This document shows positions 1 to 11,762 of a DNA stretch of 64,000 bases, piece after piece; position 1 is the first letter of the stretch, and every line of letters starts with the position of its first letter. Both the position numbers and the translations under genes were made by a program. The notes below the pieces were generated by a model that was not told where the DNA came from, searched no databases, and worked only from the letters and a program-made list of their open reading frames with translations. Source of the stretch: Metallyticus violacea (taxonomy: Eukaryota; Arthropoda; Insecta; Mantodea; Metallyticidae); NCBI GenBank assembly GCA_030762175.1, contig CM060842.1:68579501-68643500 (forward strand). Direction: 5' to 3'.

Positions 1-2225
1 ATATTAACTGAAGAAGAAAAAAAACACGAAAATAAAATAACAATAATATACAAGCACCTGCAATGACACTTTATACATAATCAACCTACGTAAATCCTGA
101 AAGTAGAAATAAAGATGCAAACAAAACATAAAATTAAACCTTGACAATACAATGAAGGAGATAAGAACATTTATGATAGTAATAAAATAACAGAATAATT
201 CTATAGCAAGTAAATGCCTGTATTGTAACAAAAGGAATCGGAATCTAGGGTAATCGATTATTTCTAACAATATTGAACAATTTCTTATGAAATGCTTCTA
301 AAGTTCGGCCGTCTCTGACATCCCGCGGCAATGCATTTCAGAGACGAACAGCGGTTTGCAGCGGTATTAAAAATGGGGGGGGGGGTGACACTTGGCGTTC
401 GTCCTCCTCACGTAAATGATCACTCCACTGCTATGAAGTGTTGTTCACCACGTCACAACTAATGCTCCGGCGCATGAAAATGAATTATTTGTTTTTAGTT
501 TTTGGAACGTATGCACGTTACCAGGGAGATAGGATGGGAACTGGGAACACTCTCTCCTTCACTTCAAGACACATGTAAATTCCTTTTGAGAATTGTTTAT
601 TTACAGTTACAGAGACGATAAACCTCTTTTATTTACATAAGTTATAATTTCTAGCCAGGAGAGAATCTGGGACTGTTTGAGCAATAAGGGATTAGGTACG
701 TCACTCGACCTGAGCTAGCTGACGGTCTGAACTGCCTCAAAACTTATCAAAACTGCTCGTCACACTGCTCTGATCAAACTGCTTCAAAACTGATTAAAAC
801 TCGTCAGACTGCTTGCAAACTTCTCCTGCCTGAACTACAAAAGTGACCAAGGACTGCGTCGAAAACTGTCTCAAGATTCTTCAAACAACTGCGGGGCTTT
901 TCTGCTTTCCCATAACTTTTATTAGTTCGTCAGTCGGTCAGTCTCATGTGCGTTCTTTTAATTTTGTATTCGAATTCTGGTAGCGTCTTTTCAGGTCCTA
1001 CTCCTAGGTTGGCTACATGAGAATCACTTGGTTCCCGGTTCGTTCCCAATAGGCTACTATTTGGCGCATATTTCTGTAAGAGTCCTCCTACTAACGAACT
1101 CCTGGGCTTGTTTATTTCATTTCTCCCCTCAGATCTCCCCCTCAAGTTTTACTTGTGTTAGAAACATGTCTCGTTAGACTTTGTTCGAGTTGCGTCTTTC
1201 AAGGTTTTCCTGCTATACTATCGCTCTAGCTAGCTGTATTGGGATCGGAATTTTTATGACTTGGCTACTCTTTGTATAGAGGGGGACGCAAGGTTGCGAG
1301 GTCCTGAATTATATGATTTTGCAGAGTTACTGCACAAAATGCATGATACATATTCTCTGAGGCTTTTGCTTTAAGTATACTGGTAGTGACTGATTAATGA
1401 TTAGGGTTCATCAATTTAAATATGCTATTTTATATTCTCCCTAATCGCTGGAGCTAGGAAATACTGCTCCAGGTTACGGTAAATGATGATGAGTAAAACG
1501 ATGTTCGATGTATTGGTAATAATAGTACGTGCTGGGATTCAGAACGTGTATTAAGATTATGAGAGGATGACAGATTTTGAAAACGAGAAGATATATAAGG
1601 TGGGGAAGGTGTATGGATACTCTTGAAAAGTAATGTGAGATAATGAATGTTTCTTCGGTCTTTCAGGCGGAATCAAGACAACATATCGAGGGAGGGTGTT
1701 ATATGACAGAACAAACGCACATCGCAGATGAAACGCACGCACATATTATGAACATGCTGTAGTTTTTTTGCGTTAGGTTAGAGTTTGTCTGTGAGCAGAA
1801 AATCGCAATAGTCGAAGTGAGGCATCATCAGAGATATGCACCAAGATCTTTATTAAGGTTCTGGGTAGGAACACGTTTCATCTTTGAAACATATGGTTTA
1901 GAGAAACTACTTACTTGCAGATTTCAGAAACTTGGTTTTCCCAACAGAGATCTTTGTCTATATAACGTCAAGGTTTCTCGCAGAATCAGTGAAGGAAATT
2001 GCTTTTTGATTGATATATTCAGTTGAGCAAATCCAACTCTTCATAGATTCATTGAATAAACTCTAAAAATGTGTTACTATTCAGATTTTAAATATTTCGG
2101 AGTTGTTCGCTTATATCCACAATAACTTTTTCAAAATAACCAAGCATAGCTGATTTAAGCTTTACATCATAATACAAGTCCACATTTTAAATATATATTC
2201 CTGTAAATAGAGAAGAATACATAGA
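1..2225. other. No gene recognised; AT-rich background with CTGC-rich degenerate repeats
   Basis: No protein family is recognisable on either strand. Positions 377-386 hold a G run. Positions about 710-890 hold a degenerate direct repeat built on short units such as AAACTGCT and CTGCTTCAAAACT, recurring five to six times. The stretch 530-1300 is richer in GC than its surroundings and could be a worn repeat or LTR remnant, but no terminal duplication or coding domain supports that. Confidence 0.4.
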
Positions 2226-2401
2226 TGGTAGTAGCAAGAGGAAGAGAAAAATGGAAATCTCTCAAGAAGAAACTAGTGTAGTGAGAAATGGAGTAATCAC
2301 AGAACAAATCAATCAGAGTGTCTTAAACAGCATACGAACAACTAGCGTGGAATAGCTCACCACGTTAGGAAAAGGCGAGGCGAGCTTTCCCTACTTGTTA
2401 G
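2226..2401 (+). mobile_element. LINE-E (RTE-like) 3' tail, copy 1
   Basis: This is the 3' end of a non-LTR retrotransposon. The frame starts VARGREKWKSLKKKLV then stop. It aligns with the fuller copy at 30394-30680 on the minus strand, whose frame has GRPRRR and DPDWPRVAREREQWKYLE, the typical C-terminal end of RTE-type polymerases. About 125 bases of shared 3' untranslated sequence follow, including GTATACGAACAACTAGC-type sequence and the terminal CCCTACTTGTTAG. The same terminus ends the copy at 10839-10972, so the 3' boundary is well placed. The clade assignment is an inference from the C-terminal motif. Confidence 0.65.
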
Positions 2402-3470
2402 GAGGCCTTTGCCCTTAAGGAAAACAATAGGCTATCTTTATCTTTATTTTACACAGACCATCATATTTAAAATCGGACGGTTTGATTTTGGCCTAGCCTT
2501 TCCCTAAACGGTTAACCCTCCCATATTTTTGAAGTCCTGTCAACCCCTGGAGTTGGTTTTAGGGTTGCCTTTCCTTAGATAGTTGTCTTCATCATAACTT
2601 GGATTCCTGTCTGTTTCTCACATAACTCTGTAAACGAGGCCCTTACCTCGGCCCAGAAGAGTCTGAAACTCATATGAGAGCTAGCACTTCTCTCTCGAGT
2701 CCTCATCTATTAATCACAAATGTGTCATAAAATATTTAGAAATAAAAGAGAGGAATTGTCGTAAACTAGACACAGTTGTTGAATCGCTTTCCATGCAAGG
2801 TAATTTAGAAAGAAAGTTTTATGTGGTTTTGATGTGTAGAGACTACAGTTTGATCATCTCTTTATGCTGAGCAGTTAAGTGCAAAATCCATCTGACCTAC
2901 CTGGTGATTATCATTCAACACGGGTGATTAGATCCATACAGCATTCAAAGAGGGATGACTGGCTTTGAAAGCGAATAATGTACCATGTAATAAAGCTAAA
3001 TCTTCATAAATGTGAATTTATATTAAATTCGATTCATAAGACAATGTAAAATACTCCAATAAATGTAACCATAATTTCACGCAGATTATAAGAAACATGT
3101 CCCTTAACATAATCCATGCTGGATTACTTTACACACCACAGATCCCAGTATAATATTCAATGCCTCTAACATAAATAATATATTTTTTTAATTATTATAC
3201 ACGGTTACTATAAACTGCCACAGCATCTAAATAACTTTTGAAACTACTTCTATTTCCAGTTTAACTCTTTTATATTTTGAATATATTTTTACATCTTCGA
3301 ATGAGCGAATAATGCAATATAAATAATACTATTATTTATATCTATGGAATGATGTTTATTGGTACAGAAACATCTTATTTAAGATATTAAATCTCACATA
3401 TATTGTGTTAAATAATTCTATTTGAGTTGAATGAAAGGGTAAGAATTCTAATTTAATCCTTGTTCGCTAT
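2402..3470. other. Intergenic, no gene seen
   Basis: Positions 2450-2700 read as moderately complex sequence with several CCCT and TTGGNNT words that may be a worn repeat. The remainder is AT-rich with no recognisable domain, RNA or tandem array. Confidence 0.4.
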
Positions 3471-3479
3471 AAACAAGGG

Positions 3480-4230
3480 CATTGATCTGATCCAGAGGCG
3501 GCGAATTTATTTAATGATAAACATTCGGATCACAAAGCAATTCCACATATAACAGTGACAAGAATAGTAAAGAAATTTACTTAAACTGGAAGAAAAAGGA
3601 CTTAAAGATTAGGGTCCCCCTAAAGGGCAACCGATGAGAATACTGTGAAAAAAAAAAAAAAAAAAAAAAAAACTTCCACTATAAAATTGTCGTTAGAATC
3701 AAATTTAAGCCAAAGTTTCGTGATTAAAATCCTTAAAAGGGCCAAACAATATCCTTATAAAATTTTAACTATTGCAGGAACTTTCATGGAACGATCCCGA
3801 TAGAAGAATTAAAGTTTTGTGAATTAATGATGAAGCACATTTATTTTAGACAAATTGTATTCTCAGATGTAACCACCTCCTGCCTGAATGTCCAAAGACA
3901 CAACTGCCGGCACGGGTCAACTAAATCGACAATGGATGGAGAAGAATCACATGCAATATCCACAGAAACTTAATGTTTGGGCTGGTACCGTTAGTGGTCG
4001 TTTCATTAATCTTTTCTTATTTAGAGAAATGCTAAACGCTTTGTACGTCTTCTTGTGAAGTCAGTAGTATATCGAGAAAGACCCAGCAACTTAGAAGATC
4101 TGGAGTATAAATAATGGAAGCGGCTCCAGACATTCCTAAAGCTGATTAAGTCATTCCTCAATGTTTTTCTATGATTGACTGGCCCACTGCCACGCAGCTG
4201 AGGGCGGAACACAGACGTTGACCTCGCTTT
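3480..4230 (+). pseudogene. mariner/IS630-like transposase relic
   Basis: A DDE transposase in pieces across all three frames. In order: helix-turn-helix linker (VTRIVKKFT then TGRK), ATDENTVK matching the TDEN-V motif, a second DNA-binding helix (NLSQSFVIKILKRAKQYPYK), then the first catalytic block (NDEAH, standing for SDEAHF) near 3820-3840 and PQKLNVWAGTVSGRFI near 3965-4010. A VYRERPSNLEDLE C-terminal segment follows near 4068. The region between the first and last catalytic aspartates is missing, so there is an internal deletion. A run of 25 A (3648-3672) sits inside the frame. Stops and frameshifts make it non-functional. No terminal inverted repeats were found. Confidence 0.75.
3648..3672. 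repeat. Poly(A) run inside a transposase relic
   Basis: There are 25 consecutive A in the middle of the mariner-like relic, directly after its ATDENTVK segment. This is either slippage expansion in the dead coding sequence or the mark of a small lost insertion. No target duplication was seen around it. Confidence 0.85.
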
Positions 4231-4234
4231 GGTT

Positions 4235-5330
4235 TGTGTTTGTTAAGTAAGGGACATTTTATTATTCGGTACACATTTTTGTTTACTTGATTTAGCAACA
4301 ATAAATGTGTACTTAGTTACCTATTTTGGTACTTTTTGAAAAGTTCTTAATGAGCGTTATTCTAAAAAAAATGTATTCTATTTAAAATAAAAGAGTTGAA
4401 GTTACTTTTGGTTAAACCAGAAGTAGGATAATGTTGGTAATATCATTTTGAGTTCTCAGTATACGGTTATCTTCACATAACGCTGAATCACATGCTTCAC
4501 AGTTATTTAGATGGTGCGGGACATAACTATCCCTGTATATGAAGAAGGGACACGGTAAAGTTCGCTTCTCTAGTCTTTCACTATCATAAGCGCTTAACAC
4601 AAATGAAAATGCGATTTATTTCATATCATAACATTGTGGTAGTTGATTATTGATAGAATAAACATAAATGAAAAGTTTCGGTTTTAACTATAACTACACA
4701 GCAATAATTTCAGAAATTGTAGGGAGCTCCTAGACTAGCAAGTTCAGTTAGAGGATCTGCTTGTTCAGATTTCAACGCTATAGCATTAATTTTCTAAAGT
4801 ACCAGTAATGAAACTTACATATGAAATATCGCACAACGGACGGAAATTGTGGAGCATGTCTTAGTGGCGAATTCGATATTATGCTCTCTCTATACAGAAA
4901 AAGAAGTGGATAAATGTTAGTAAGTTAGAACCTTAGATGTTCGAAACCACAGTCTGTCCATAGGCCACACATTCAGACCCTCTAGACTAAGCGCATTACA
5001 CGATGAACCAGTTAACGTCGTACAGTGCCGCATTGTCACACCTTTAATGCAAGCTTTTAATAAATTTATTGCAATAAATCTTGAAAATGTTCATAAAGAA
5101 TTAAAATTCGGAAATTCCTCGATCGCAAAGCATGTTTGAAGATATTCTAAGGCGTAACTTCATCCCTTTTGATTTAACAATGATTTATTCGTATCTAATT
5201 TCAAGTTTTCTATCACTATAGAACTCCGTTATATCCTATCCTAACTTAAATTGCTTGCCTAAGAACTCTCTACAACATTAGAAATTATTGCGGTATATGC
5301 AGTAGGTGTTACAAACAAGGACTTCAGTGC
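4235..5330. other. Intergenic, no gene seen
   Basis: AT-rich sequence between a mariner relic and the piggyBac-like element. No protein domain, tRNA-like box or tandem array was recognised. Confidence 0.4.
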
Positions 5331-5579
5331 TTAACCGTTAAGCGCGCGCGCCGCAGCACTGCGTGTCACTTTTTTGTCTACGAAGATTACGATGAGAGCG
5401 CTGGGCATTTCCGGAAGCCCGTTCGTGTATTCCTTTGAAGTCATTTAACGAATATTTGTGTAGTGATTGTTGTTTTCAAGGATCGCTTTCAGCTGTTATT
5501 GATGTATAAAGTGAACATTGAATTACAGCACGCGCCCGAATATGCAAGTATTTTTAGTGTGTAATGTTAGTTTATATGT

Positions 5580-5581
<2 letters not shown>

Positions 5582-5622
<41 letters not shown>
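5582..5622. repeat. (TA)n microsatellite
   Basis: About 20 TA units lie within the 5' part of the piggyBac-like element. An open frame reading Tyr-Ile repeats through it is an artefact of the repeat. Confidence 0.95.
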
Positions 5623-5625
<3 letters not shown>

Positions 5626-5714
5626 GTTTTGTGAAGTATTTAGTACTCAATTTGAGGTTGTAATAATAACTTTTCTCATGTTGAGGTTTAAAAGACTTCA
5701 TACTTCAGTACAGC

Positions 5715-6790
5715 TATCATCAAGGTACCGGAGCAGGAGGAAGAATTAGCTGATTTGTCAGGCGAATCCAACGGAGAAGATGAAATAGTTTATCAAGACC
5801 ACCATGATAAGTGACAAAAAATTCGGAGAATGTGATTTTGAAGACGCCGAGGAACAAAATGCCGATTATAGCTTTTCCATAAGTAAGGTTGGCGAAACTA
5901 TTTAGGCTAGTACTCCGAGGGGAGTTTCAGTAAGACTAAGTTTAAAAATAAAATAAAAATTTTCCAGGGCCCGCAAGGATTGCCAGAAATACTGTCACTC
6001 CCTTGGAAGCCTTCATTAAATTCATAACTCTTGATAATACCGAACAACATGCTAATTTGTATATTGTGAAAAGAAGAACAGACATCAACTACCCAAGAGA
6101 AAGGGGTTGGAAAGCTGCATGTTTTGCAGAACTTATGGCTCTTGTACTTCTCCTCAAAAAAGACGAGCATGCAAATATTTTGGCATTATAGAACACAGAC
6201 GCCACTGGCATAGTTACCTTGAGAGCTATTTTTACTGCGGTGTATCAGATTTGATGATATGACAAAAAGAAATGACAACCTAAAAGTGATAATCTAACAG
6301 CAATCAGGTAATTTTACTCAAACTTAGTTGAAAATTGTAAACACAATTAAAACCTCAGAGAGTTTGTGACTAAGATGAGATGCTACATCCCTTTTAAGGT
6401 GGGTGTCATTTTATTCAGTGTATGCCGAAAAAAAATCAGTGAAATATGACTCAATGTGTAACAGCCGCACCTTCTAAACCTACAGATTTCAGGTATGCCC
6501 TTGCAAGAAAAAAAAAGGCCTTTACTTTGTGTATAACAAACCTTTTGATGTGGTGAAAAGACTAATAGAACACATCAAACATTCACACAGGAATGTAGAA
6601 ACTATTACAGTAGTTATCCTTTGCCGGAGTATTTTCTTGACAGTGGCATCACATTTTTAGGAACCCATTTCTTTCAAAATACCGATTGGAACATGGAACA
6701 TCAGGGACTCCCGATAAGAGAAGAGCCGGTGGTCCATGTGAACGATGTGGAGCACATATGAACAACAAAACCATCGCACCTTGTCTTCTA
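5715..6790 (+). pseudogene. piggyBac-like transposase relic
   Basis: Segments in order: an acidic N-terminus (KVPEQEEELADLSGESNGED near 5720-5780); the start of the DDE_Tnp_1_7 core (TPLEAFIKFI near 5995-6025, then CFAELMALVLLLKKDEHANI and LWNTDATGIVTLRAIFTAVYQI, near 6120-6250); SDNLTAIR near 6280; a short segment like the VENC-NLREF region near 6330-6380; RNVETITVVI matching the RNVTTDNFFTS block near 6590; and a cysteine-rich tail (RRAGGPCERCGAHMNNKT near 6725-6775) that fits the C-terminal zinc-binding domain. The central part carrying the first catalytic aspartates is missing, and stops and frameshifts break the rest. Confidence 0.75.
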
Positions 6791-7149
6791 CAGAATATAT
6801 AGTAATCGGCATGTCACATGTTCAAATAATTCTGGAAAATACCATGTATAAATATTGTACAAACATTATTACATGTTGTAATGCTACGTTTTGTTTCTAC
6901 TCATTTTTCCTTCTGAAATGAATCATTAGATGTGCGTAAATAAATTTGTACCATTATTTTAATTAGTGTTTATTTACAACATTTGAAAAAATATAACATT
7001 TATATACTTTATTTTTGTTTTTTATTAGTCCCGTCTAATGAATAATGTTTTACCAGTCAAAATAAAAAAGCAAAAGATAAAAATGCGGTACTGAATGCCG
7101 CGCACGCCCAAATTCAGAAAAAAAATAAGAGCGCCCGCTTAAGGGTTAA

Positions 7150-8235
7150 ATATGAAAACTAAATTCAAGATATGCAATTTTTCTTATAACTGCGTACCCT
7201 TTCTTATAGTAGAACTGGATAACCGTCAACCACTTGCCTATAAAGGATACATCGTTTTCTGAAATTGAATTACTTCCTCTATATTAATATAGCTGTTACA
7301 AAAATTGTAGGAAATGATTCACCAAAGCGCATTTTGTGCTTTACACTTTGTTTTCAGTATCTATTACATTTTAATCGCAATGTCTTTCTTCTTGTGTATG
7401 AATAATTGACTCAAAGTGTTAACATGATACAACTTGGTTCAATACAAGGGAAACGGATAAAGAAATCGAATTTTTTCTTTCCTTTGTTAGGGTCTCCTGA
7501 TAACATAAAGAAACTATGATTTCCACGGCCTCCAGGCTTAATTTGTAGCTGCAGCTAGAAACACTTGCTGTAAAATCGGAGCGGAAAGATAAAAACTGGA
7601 ACTGTTGTGACAATTGGCCTTTGTTTACTTTCCTCCGTCTCTTTATTTGCATTGTGGTGTCGGCGTGATGGTTATTTGCATACACAGGGCCGCAATCACG
7701 GACCGACTGCTATAATAATTCCGGCGTCTGTCCGTCGCTCTCTGATCAAAAATACACCCCTGCTAAATATGTGGTAAATTGTATCGCCTGGTTAATTCAC
7801 TACTGTGTAATGCTGTTACGTGGGAAGCCGGTAGTTTGTGCCTGACTGGGTTCATGTGCCACGATTGATCATAGCCAGAAAGGTTTCTATTGTGCATTGA
7901 CTGTTACCTGAGGCATAACTTCGAGAGTTTGGTGATTTTTTTTTTTCGAGATCATAATGAGCAATAGTGTAATGGCTTGGTGCAACTGAAGTAAAATTTA
8001 GATGTACAGTGTTTGATCAATTATTTCTGAAATTTTTTTAGTTTCTTACCTTTATAACTGATACCTATTCATTTTGCTAGTTGTGGCGTTTACAACTTTT
8101 CTGAACGAATGTGCATTATGAAGTATGTGCAAAAACTTGATGAGATTTATAGGTCAGTGAAATATGATATCCTAAATTTTACGTGAATTAATGAAAGTAA
8201 GCACTTGCCCCAGTTCCAGGTCAGTGTAGGCACCT
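7150..8235. other. Intergenic, no gene seen
   Basis: No recognisable domain or repeat copy. The segment 7500-7900 is somewhat less AT-rich, but neither strand gives a recognisable protein. Confidence 0.4.
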
Positions 8236-8505
8236 GTCGGTCCTGGTGGTGTAGTGTGAACCATACTTGCTTGTTCAATCCCGGCCAGGATCGATGGATT
8301 TTTTCGGGCGTAAAAATCCTAAGTACTGCTTTCTTCGGAAGGGAATTAAAGTCTTGGGTCCTATGCCATAGATTTACGACATGTATAAGAACCTAAAGCC
8401 TGAAAGAAGAGGCCTCTGAGCAAAATTTGTCGGGCGTTTCACGCCTTGAATTTAATGGGACGCTGATGACCTGAGATGTTAAAAAGCGTCCGTAAATAAA
8501 ACAAA
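8236..8505 (+). mobile_element. SINE-A, full-length copy
   Basis: tRNA-derived SINE. The head has an A-box-like GGTCCTGGTGGTGTAGTG and a worn B box (TTGTTCAATCCCGGCCAGG). The body has TTTTTTCGGGCGTAAAAATC, a CTTCGGAAGGGAA hairpin and TTTACG. The tail has TTTCACGCC...GACGCTGATGACCTGAGATG and AGCGTCCGTAAATAAA. The same order is seen in copies at 20826, 37276, 62299, 63028 and 63383. The B box here is mutated, so internal polymerase III transcription is unlikely. No clear target duplication was seen. Confidence 0.9.
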
Positions 8506-10150
8506 TCAATCACTCATTTCATAATCCACTTTACTAGAAAAGAATAACACTTTCAATTTTATTACCTTTTGATGAAAGACAAGTTTTAACTGATACATAT
8601 AAAAACTCACACAAAACTAGTATCATAATTCTCCCGTCGTTATGTTACCACGTTACTGATATCTGCCCATCGCCTAAAACCAAAATGACATATTCCTTTT
8701 AAACAAAATTCGCAAATTGTCTAAATTCATTAACAGCCATGACATTAGTGAACGCAGGCAGAGTTCAGTGACTTAATTTAACACGTCATTGTTCTAAATA
8801 ATTAACTAACAGGAAATTAAGGAGGTAATTTTAATTAATAATTGTTATACAACAAATTAAAATGTTCCCTTCATATTTCAATTAGGTTATTCATACCTGA
8901 TTCACATCTTTGACCAGTTAACAAGCCTCAAAGCCACTGATGGCCCTCAGGAGTATCTGGTGCATTTTCACGTTCCTCGAAGGAAGAGAGAAGAAGGGAA
9001 ATGCTTAACTTTTAAAAGACCCTAATGCGTCTTCCCACGCTTGCGCGTAGTTTCACTTTTCCATTATAAAGACCTCTCTCAGGCATACTGCTACACCTGC
9101 TCTGTTTACAACATAGTACAATTTAAAATGTATAATTCCAAATTCCCCATACCACATTATAATATTATGAACTTATAATGATAGATCTTAAGACGATGGA
9201 AGTTACGGGCGTTCTAAATGTCTAAAAGTGTGTTAATAGTCATTAGGACATCCGCAAACGCTGTTTTTCTACTACTGATTACTATTACTAACTGCTTTTA
9301 TTTAAAAACGATGATTTTAGTGATATTGACGATAGTTAAACTATGAACACCGTTTGAAATAGTGGAGAATAAAACACTATGACGATGCATGTCTAGTCAA
9401 AACTACGGAAATAAACAAATAGAAATATCTAGAAGCAAATAAAACACGGTATATAGGTAAATTATAACGTGAAAGAAATAAAAACAAATTAAAATACCTT
9501 TGAATTTTAAAATTCCTATATTACTGTGCACTATTTCTTAATTTTAACTTCGTGAAGAATGCTAATATATTCACACATACATGTATTCAAAATTCAGATT
9601 GTTAAAAATGAGCTGAATTACAATAAAAATAAAATAAAAATAAGCAATTGAATTTGTTAATAACTATTACCTCTATCCTAAAATAGTCACATTTCCATGA
9701 CGGCTTCGCACTAAAACCGAAAGTGAAGAACCAGGTATGAAAAGTGTTTGGAACGTTGGTCAATGTCTTAGGAATTCTAATTTATTTGGGTATTCAGTTC
9801 AGAATACCCAAATGTATTATGTTAAGTACAGTTGTTGTTTAATGAATGTGAAGACATCGGAATATTACTCCGCAGTTTATGTGACTATAAGAGCGTATTC
9901 AAATAAAGAGTGAAATGTGGAATATTGGAGATGATCAGCGGCGGCACATTTCTCATCACCTGCTATGTGCCTTGCAAACAGTAGTCTGACAAAGGAAAGT
10001 GCTGAGAATTTTATCATCAACAAATCACATCCACAGTAGACGAACTTGTTACCATTCTTGTGAAGTCCTTCGAAGATCGGAGACTCTGAATATGTCTTGA
10101 AGGTTAATGGGAAGAACTACTACAAACTACCTCACATGTGGAAGCAGAGT
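8506..10150. other. Intergenic, no gene seen
   Basis: AT-rich sequence without a recognisable domain, RNA or array. Positions 9900-10150 are less AT-rich and may be an upstream part of the LINE-A copy that follows, but no aligned counterpart could be shown. Confidence 0.4.
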
Positions 10151-10159
10151 TTACAACAA

Positions 10160-10655
10160 AAGGATGTTTGAGTATCCTTGAGCCTGTCGAATGAAATTAA
10201 ATTCACCTTGAGTAAAGAGCTCATCCTAGGGAGAAAGACAAGATCGGGAATGACCTGGTTTAGACTGGGAAGTTGGAAGGCTTAAAAAATAACGGATAGT
10301 TCTGATAGGAGAATCTGCCCATTTTATGGAAGAGATGAGGAATGGGTACATATTCTGGTAGAATATACCCATTGGGAACACCTGAGAAAAACGATCTTCC
10401 CTGAAAACTTTAAGGCAATTAGAGGTCGATTAACATGCTGGGATTTATTTGCAAACTACACAATTGGTTGAATATGGGCATTTCCTAGCCAAAGTGAGCT
10501 AAGCTAGAAACAATTTATTTTCTATTATTTTGTATTATTATTATTATTATTTGTTTAGCTTTTTAATTGTTTATCATACTTAAGCATGCGGTTTACGATG
10601 CATGCATAAAATATTTTTATAAATGTGTGAATAAAATGTTATAACAAAGATAAGC
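10160..10655 (+). mobile_element. LINE-A 3' end, copy 1 (5' truncated)
   Basis: C-terminal remnant of a non-LTR retrotransposon polymerase plus its 3' untranslated tail. From about 10180: LSNEIKFT, ELILGRKTRSGMTW, then a zinc-knuckle region near 10315-10375 reading CPFYGRDEEWVHILVEY, where the expected C-x2-C-x7-H-x4-C has its second and last Cys changed to Tyr. TFPE-type text and a tail follow. The copy at 55145-55960 aligns over the whole coding part. An ATT-rich tail ends near 10655 against a SINE-B copy. The clade was not determined. Confidence 0.75.
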
Positions 10656-10657
10656 AT

Positions 10658-11038
10658 ACTACTACTAGGCACCATAGGCAGGGGATATGAAGTGAAATGA
10701 TACATTGGGAAAGGATTTTTTTTAAGGAAGGATGTGTTCTAGGCCTAAGTTTGAGGTATCTCCCCAGCATTTTCCATTATGAGGGCTAAGGAAAACCAAG
10801 AAAAAACTTCAGTCAGAAGAGACGGTCCCGTTGGAAATGTATTGAAAAGCAACTAATGCAGTAAGAATTGGAGTTACCAAAGAACAAATCAGTCTGTGTC
10901 TTAAACAGTATACGAACAACTAGCTTGGAATAGCTCACCACGTTAGAAAAAGCGAGTTTTCCCTACTTGTTAGGAAATCGAACCCCGAACCTCCTGCTCA
11001 AGAGTCCGCGCCTTTATAACCTCTACCACCCGTCGCAG
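10658..11038 (-). mobile_element. SINE-B split by a LINE-E insertion
   Basis: A minus-strand SINE-B. Its 3' body lies at 10658-10838 (reverse complement of the GGTGC...TTAAA/ATGCCGGGGAG segments of the intact copy at 15761). Its tRNA-like head lies at 10973-11038 (on the minus strand GGGTGG...TTATAAAGGCGCGGAC and GGGGTTCGATTTCC). Between them sits a LINE-E tail flanked by the exact 6-bp duplication GGAAAT (10833-10838 and 10973-10978). Joined conceptually, the two halves give the same order as the intact SINE-B. Confidence 0.85.
10839..10978 (+). mobile_element. LINE-E (RTE-like) 3' tail, copy 2, nested
   Basis: A 134-bp piece of the LINE-E 3' end (10839-10972) followed by the second GGAAAT target duplication. 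It shares TCTTAAACAG, ATACGAACAACTAGC, GAATAGCTCACCACGTTAG and CCCTACTTGTTAG with the copies at 2226 and 30394. It has no poly(A) and ends exactly at GTTAG, so the LINE-E 3' terminus is set by this insertion. Confidence 0.85.
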
Positions 11039-11039
11039 T

Positions 11040-11260
11040 GAAATATGAGATTCAATGATAAATTGGGAAAGCCTTTTTTTTTTTTTTTTTTTAAGGAAGA
11101 AAGTGCTCCAGGTCTAAATTTAAGGTACCTCTCCGGCATTTGCCATTTATGAGTACTGAGCAAAATTTGGATAAACCATCGGAGAGGACGATCCTGAGGG
11201 AAATCCAACTCCCGACCTCCCTTTCTGGTCCGCGTCTTAATGATCTCGGGCACTCATTCA
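11040..11260 (-). mobile_element. SINE-B copy, minus strand
   Basis: Nearly whole SINE-B on the minus strand. The tRNA-like head is at the right end (minus strand GAGTGCCCGAGATCATTAAG then ACGCGGACC). The body matches the intact copy (CTCATAAATGGCAAATGCCG), with a T run at 11076-11092 (A-rich stretch on the element strand). It directly abuts the split SINE-B to its left, so two SINE-B copies lie head to tail. Confidence 0.85.
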
Positions 11261-11489
11261 GTTATAAGTCATCAATGGGTTCAGATTCTGTCAAAATATT
11301 TCTTCTGCCATTTCTCTGCAAATAAAAGTTGAGTTGATGAAATATCTTCTTTGGAATTGATGGACTCATAGTTAAAAGCTATTGTGACTTTAAATAAAGA
11401 TTCAATATACAATTTTAACATTGATTTAAGTGGTGATAAACTTTCATAAAGCTCAATTAATTAATGTGTGTACACTATTGTTGCCATGC

Positions 11490-11627
11490 TTTCCCTAATT
11501 AGGCCTGAAACGTTTCCTCCCTTAAATAAATTATTTCCCAATATATAATTTCATTTCATGTATCATCAGTGTCCACTGTCTGTGATACCTCAGTAGTAAA
11601 AACGGACTTTAAACACTATTAAAAACC
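11490..11627 (+). mobile_element. SINE-B 3' half
   Basis: 5'-truncated SINE-B. It contains AGGCCTGAAACGTTTCCTCC, TTTCATTTCATGTATCATCA, GTGTCCACTGTCTGTGATAC and ACGGACTTTAAACACTATTA, all matching the intact copy. The head is missing. Confidence 0.85.
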
Positions 11628-11762
11628 TCTTTCCTTGATACTAGTAACTATATAATCTTTCAGTTTACCATAACATTCAAAGATGGGAACTTTTCAGTTG
11701 TCAGTTTATTTTTTTTTTTTTTTGTGAGGATACAATGTTCATTTACAAAACAGCGAAGTTTT

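Larger units (their letters stand above)
5331..7149 (+). mobile_element. piggyBac-like transposon, complete ends, dead
   Basis: Both ends are visible. TTAA (5331-5334) is followed by CCGTTAAGCGCGCGCGCCGC. At the other end the reverse strand reads TTAA (7146-7149) then CCCTTAAGCGGGCGCTC. TTAA target duplication and termini starting CCC/CCG are the piggyBac hallmark. The element proper is about 1.8 kb (5335-7145), short for an autonomous copy. It contains transposase remnants from about 5715 to 6790 and a (TA)n run at 5582-5622. The GC-rich subterminal ends contrast with the AT-rich interior. It is non-functional because the coding region is broken and partly deleted. Confidence 0.85.

Noticed and set aside
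5564..5749. Open frame with a Tyr-Ile repeat
   Set aside because: It is the translation of the (TA)n microsatellite inside the piggyBac-like element.
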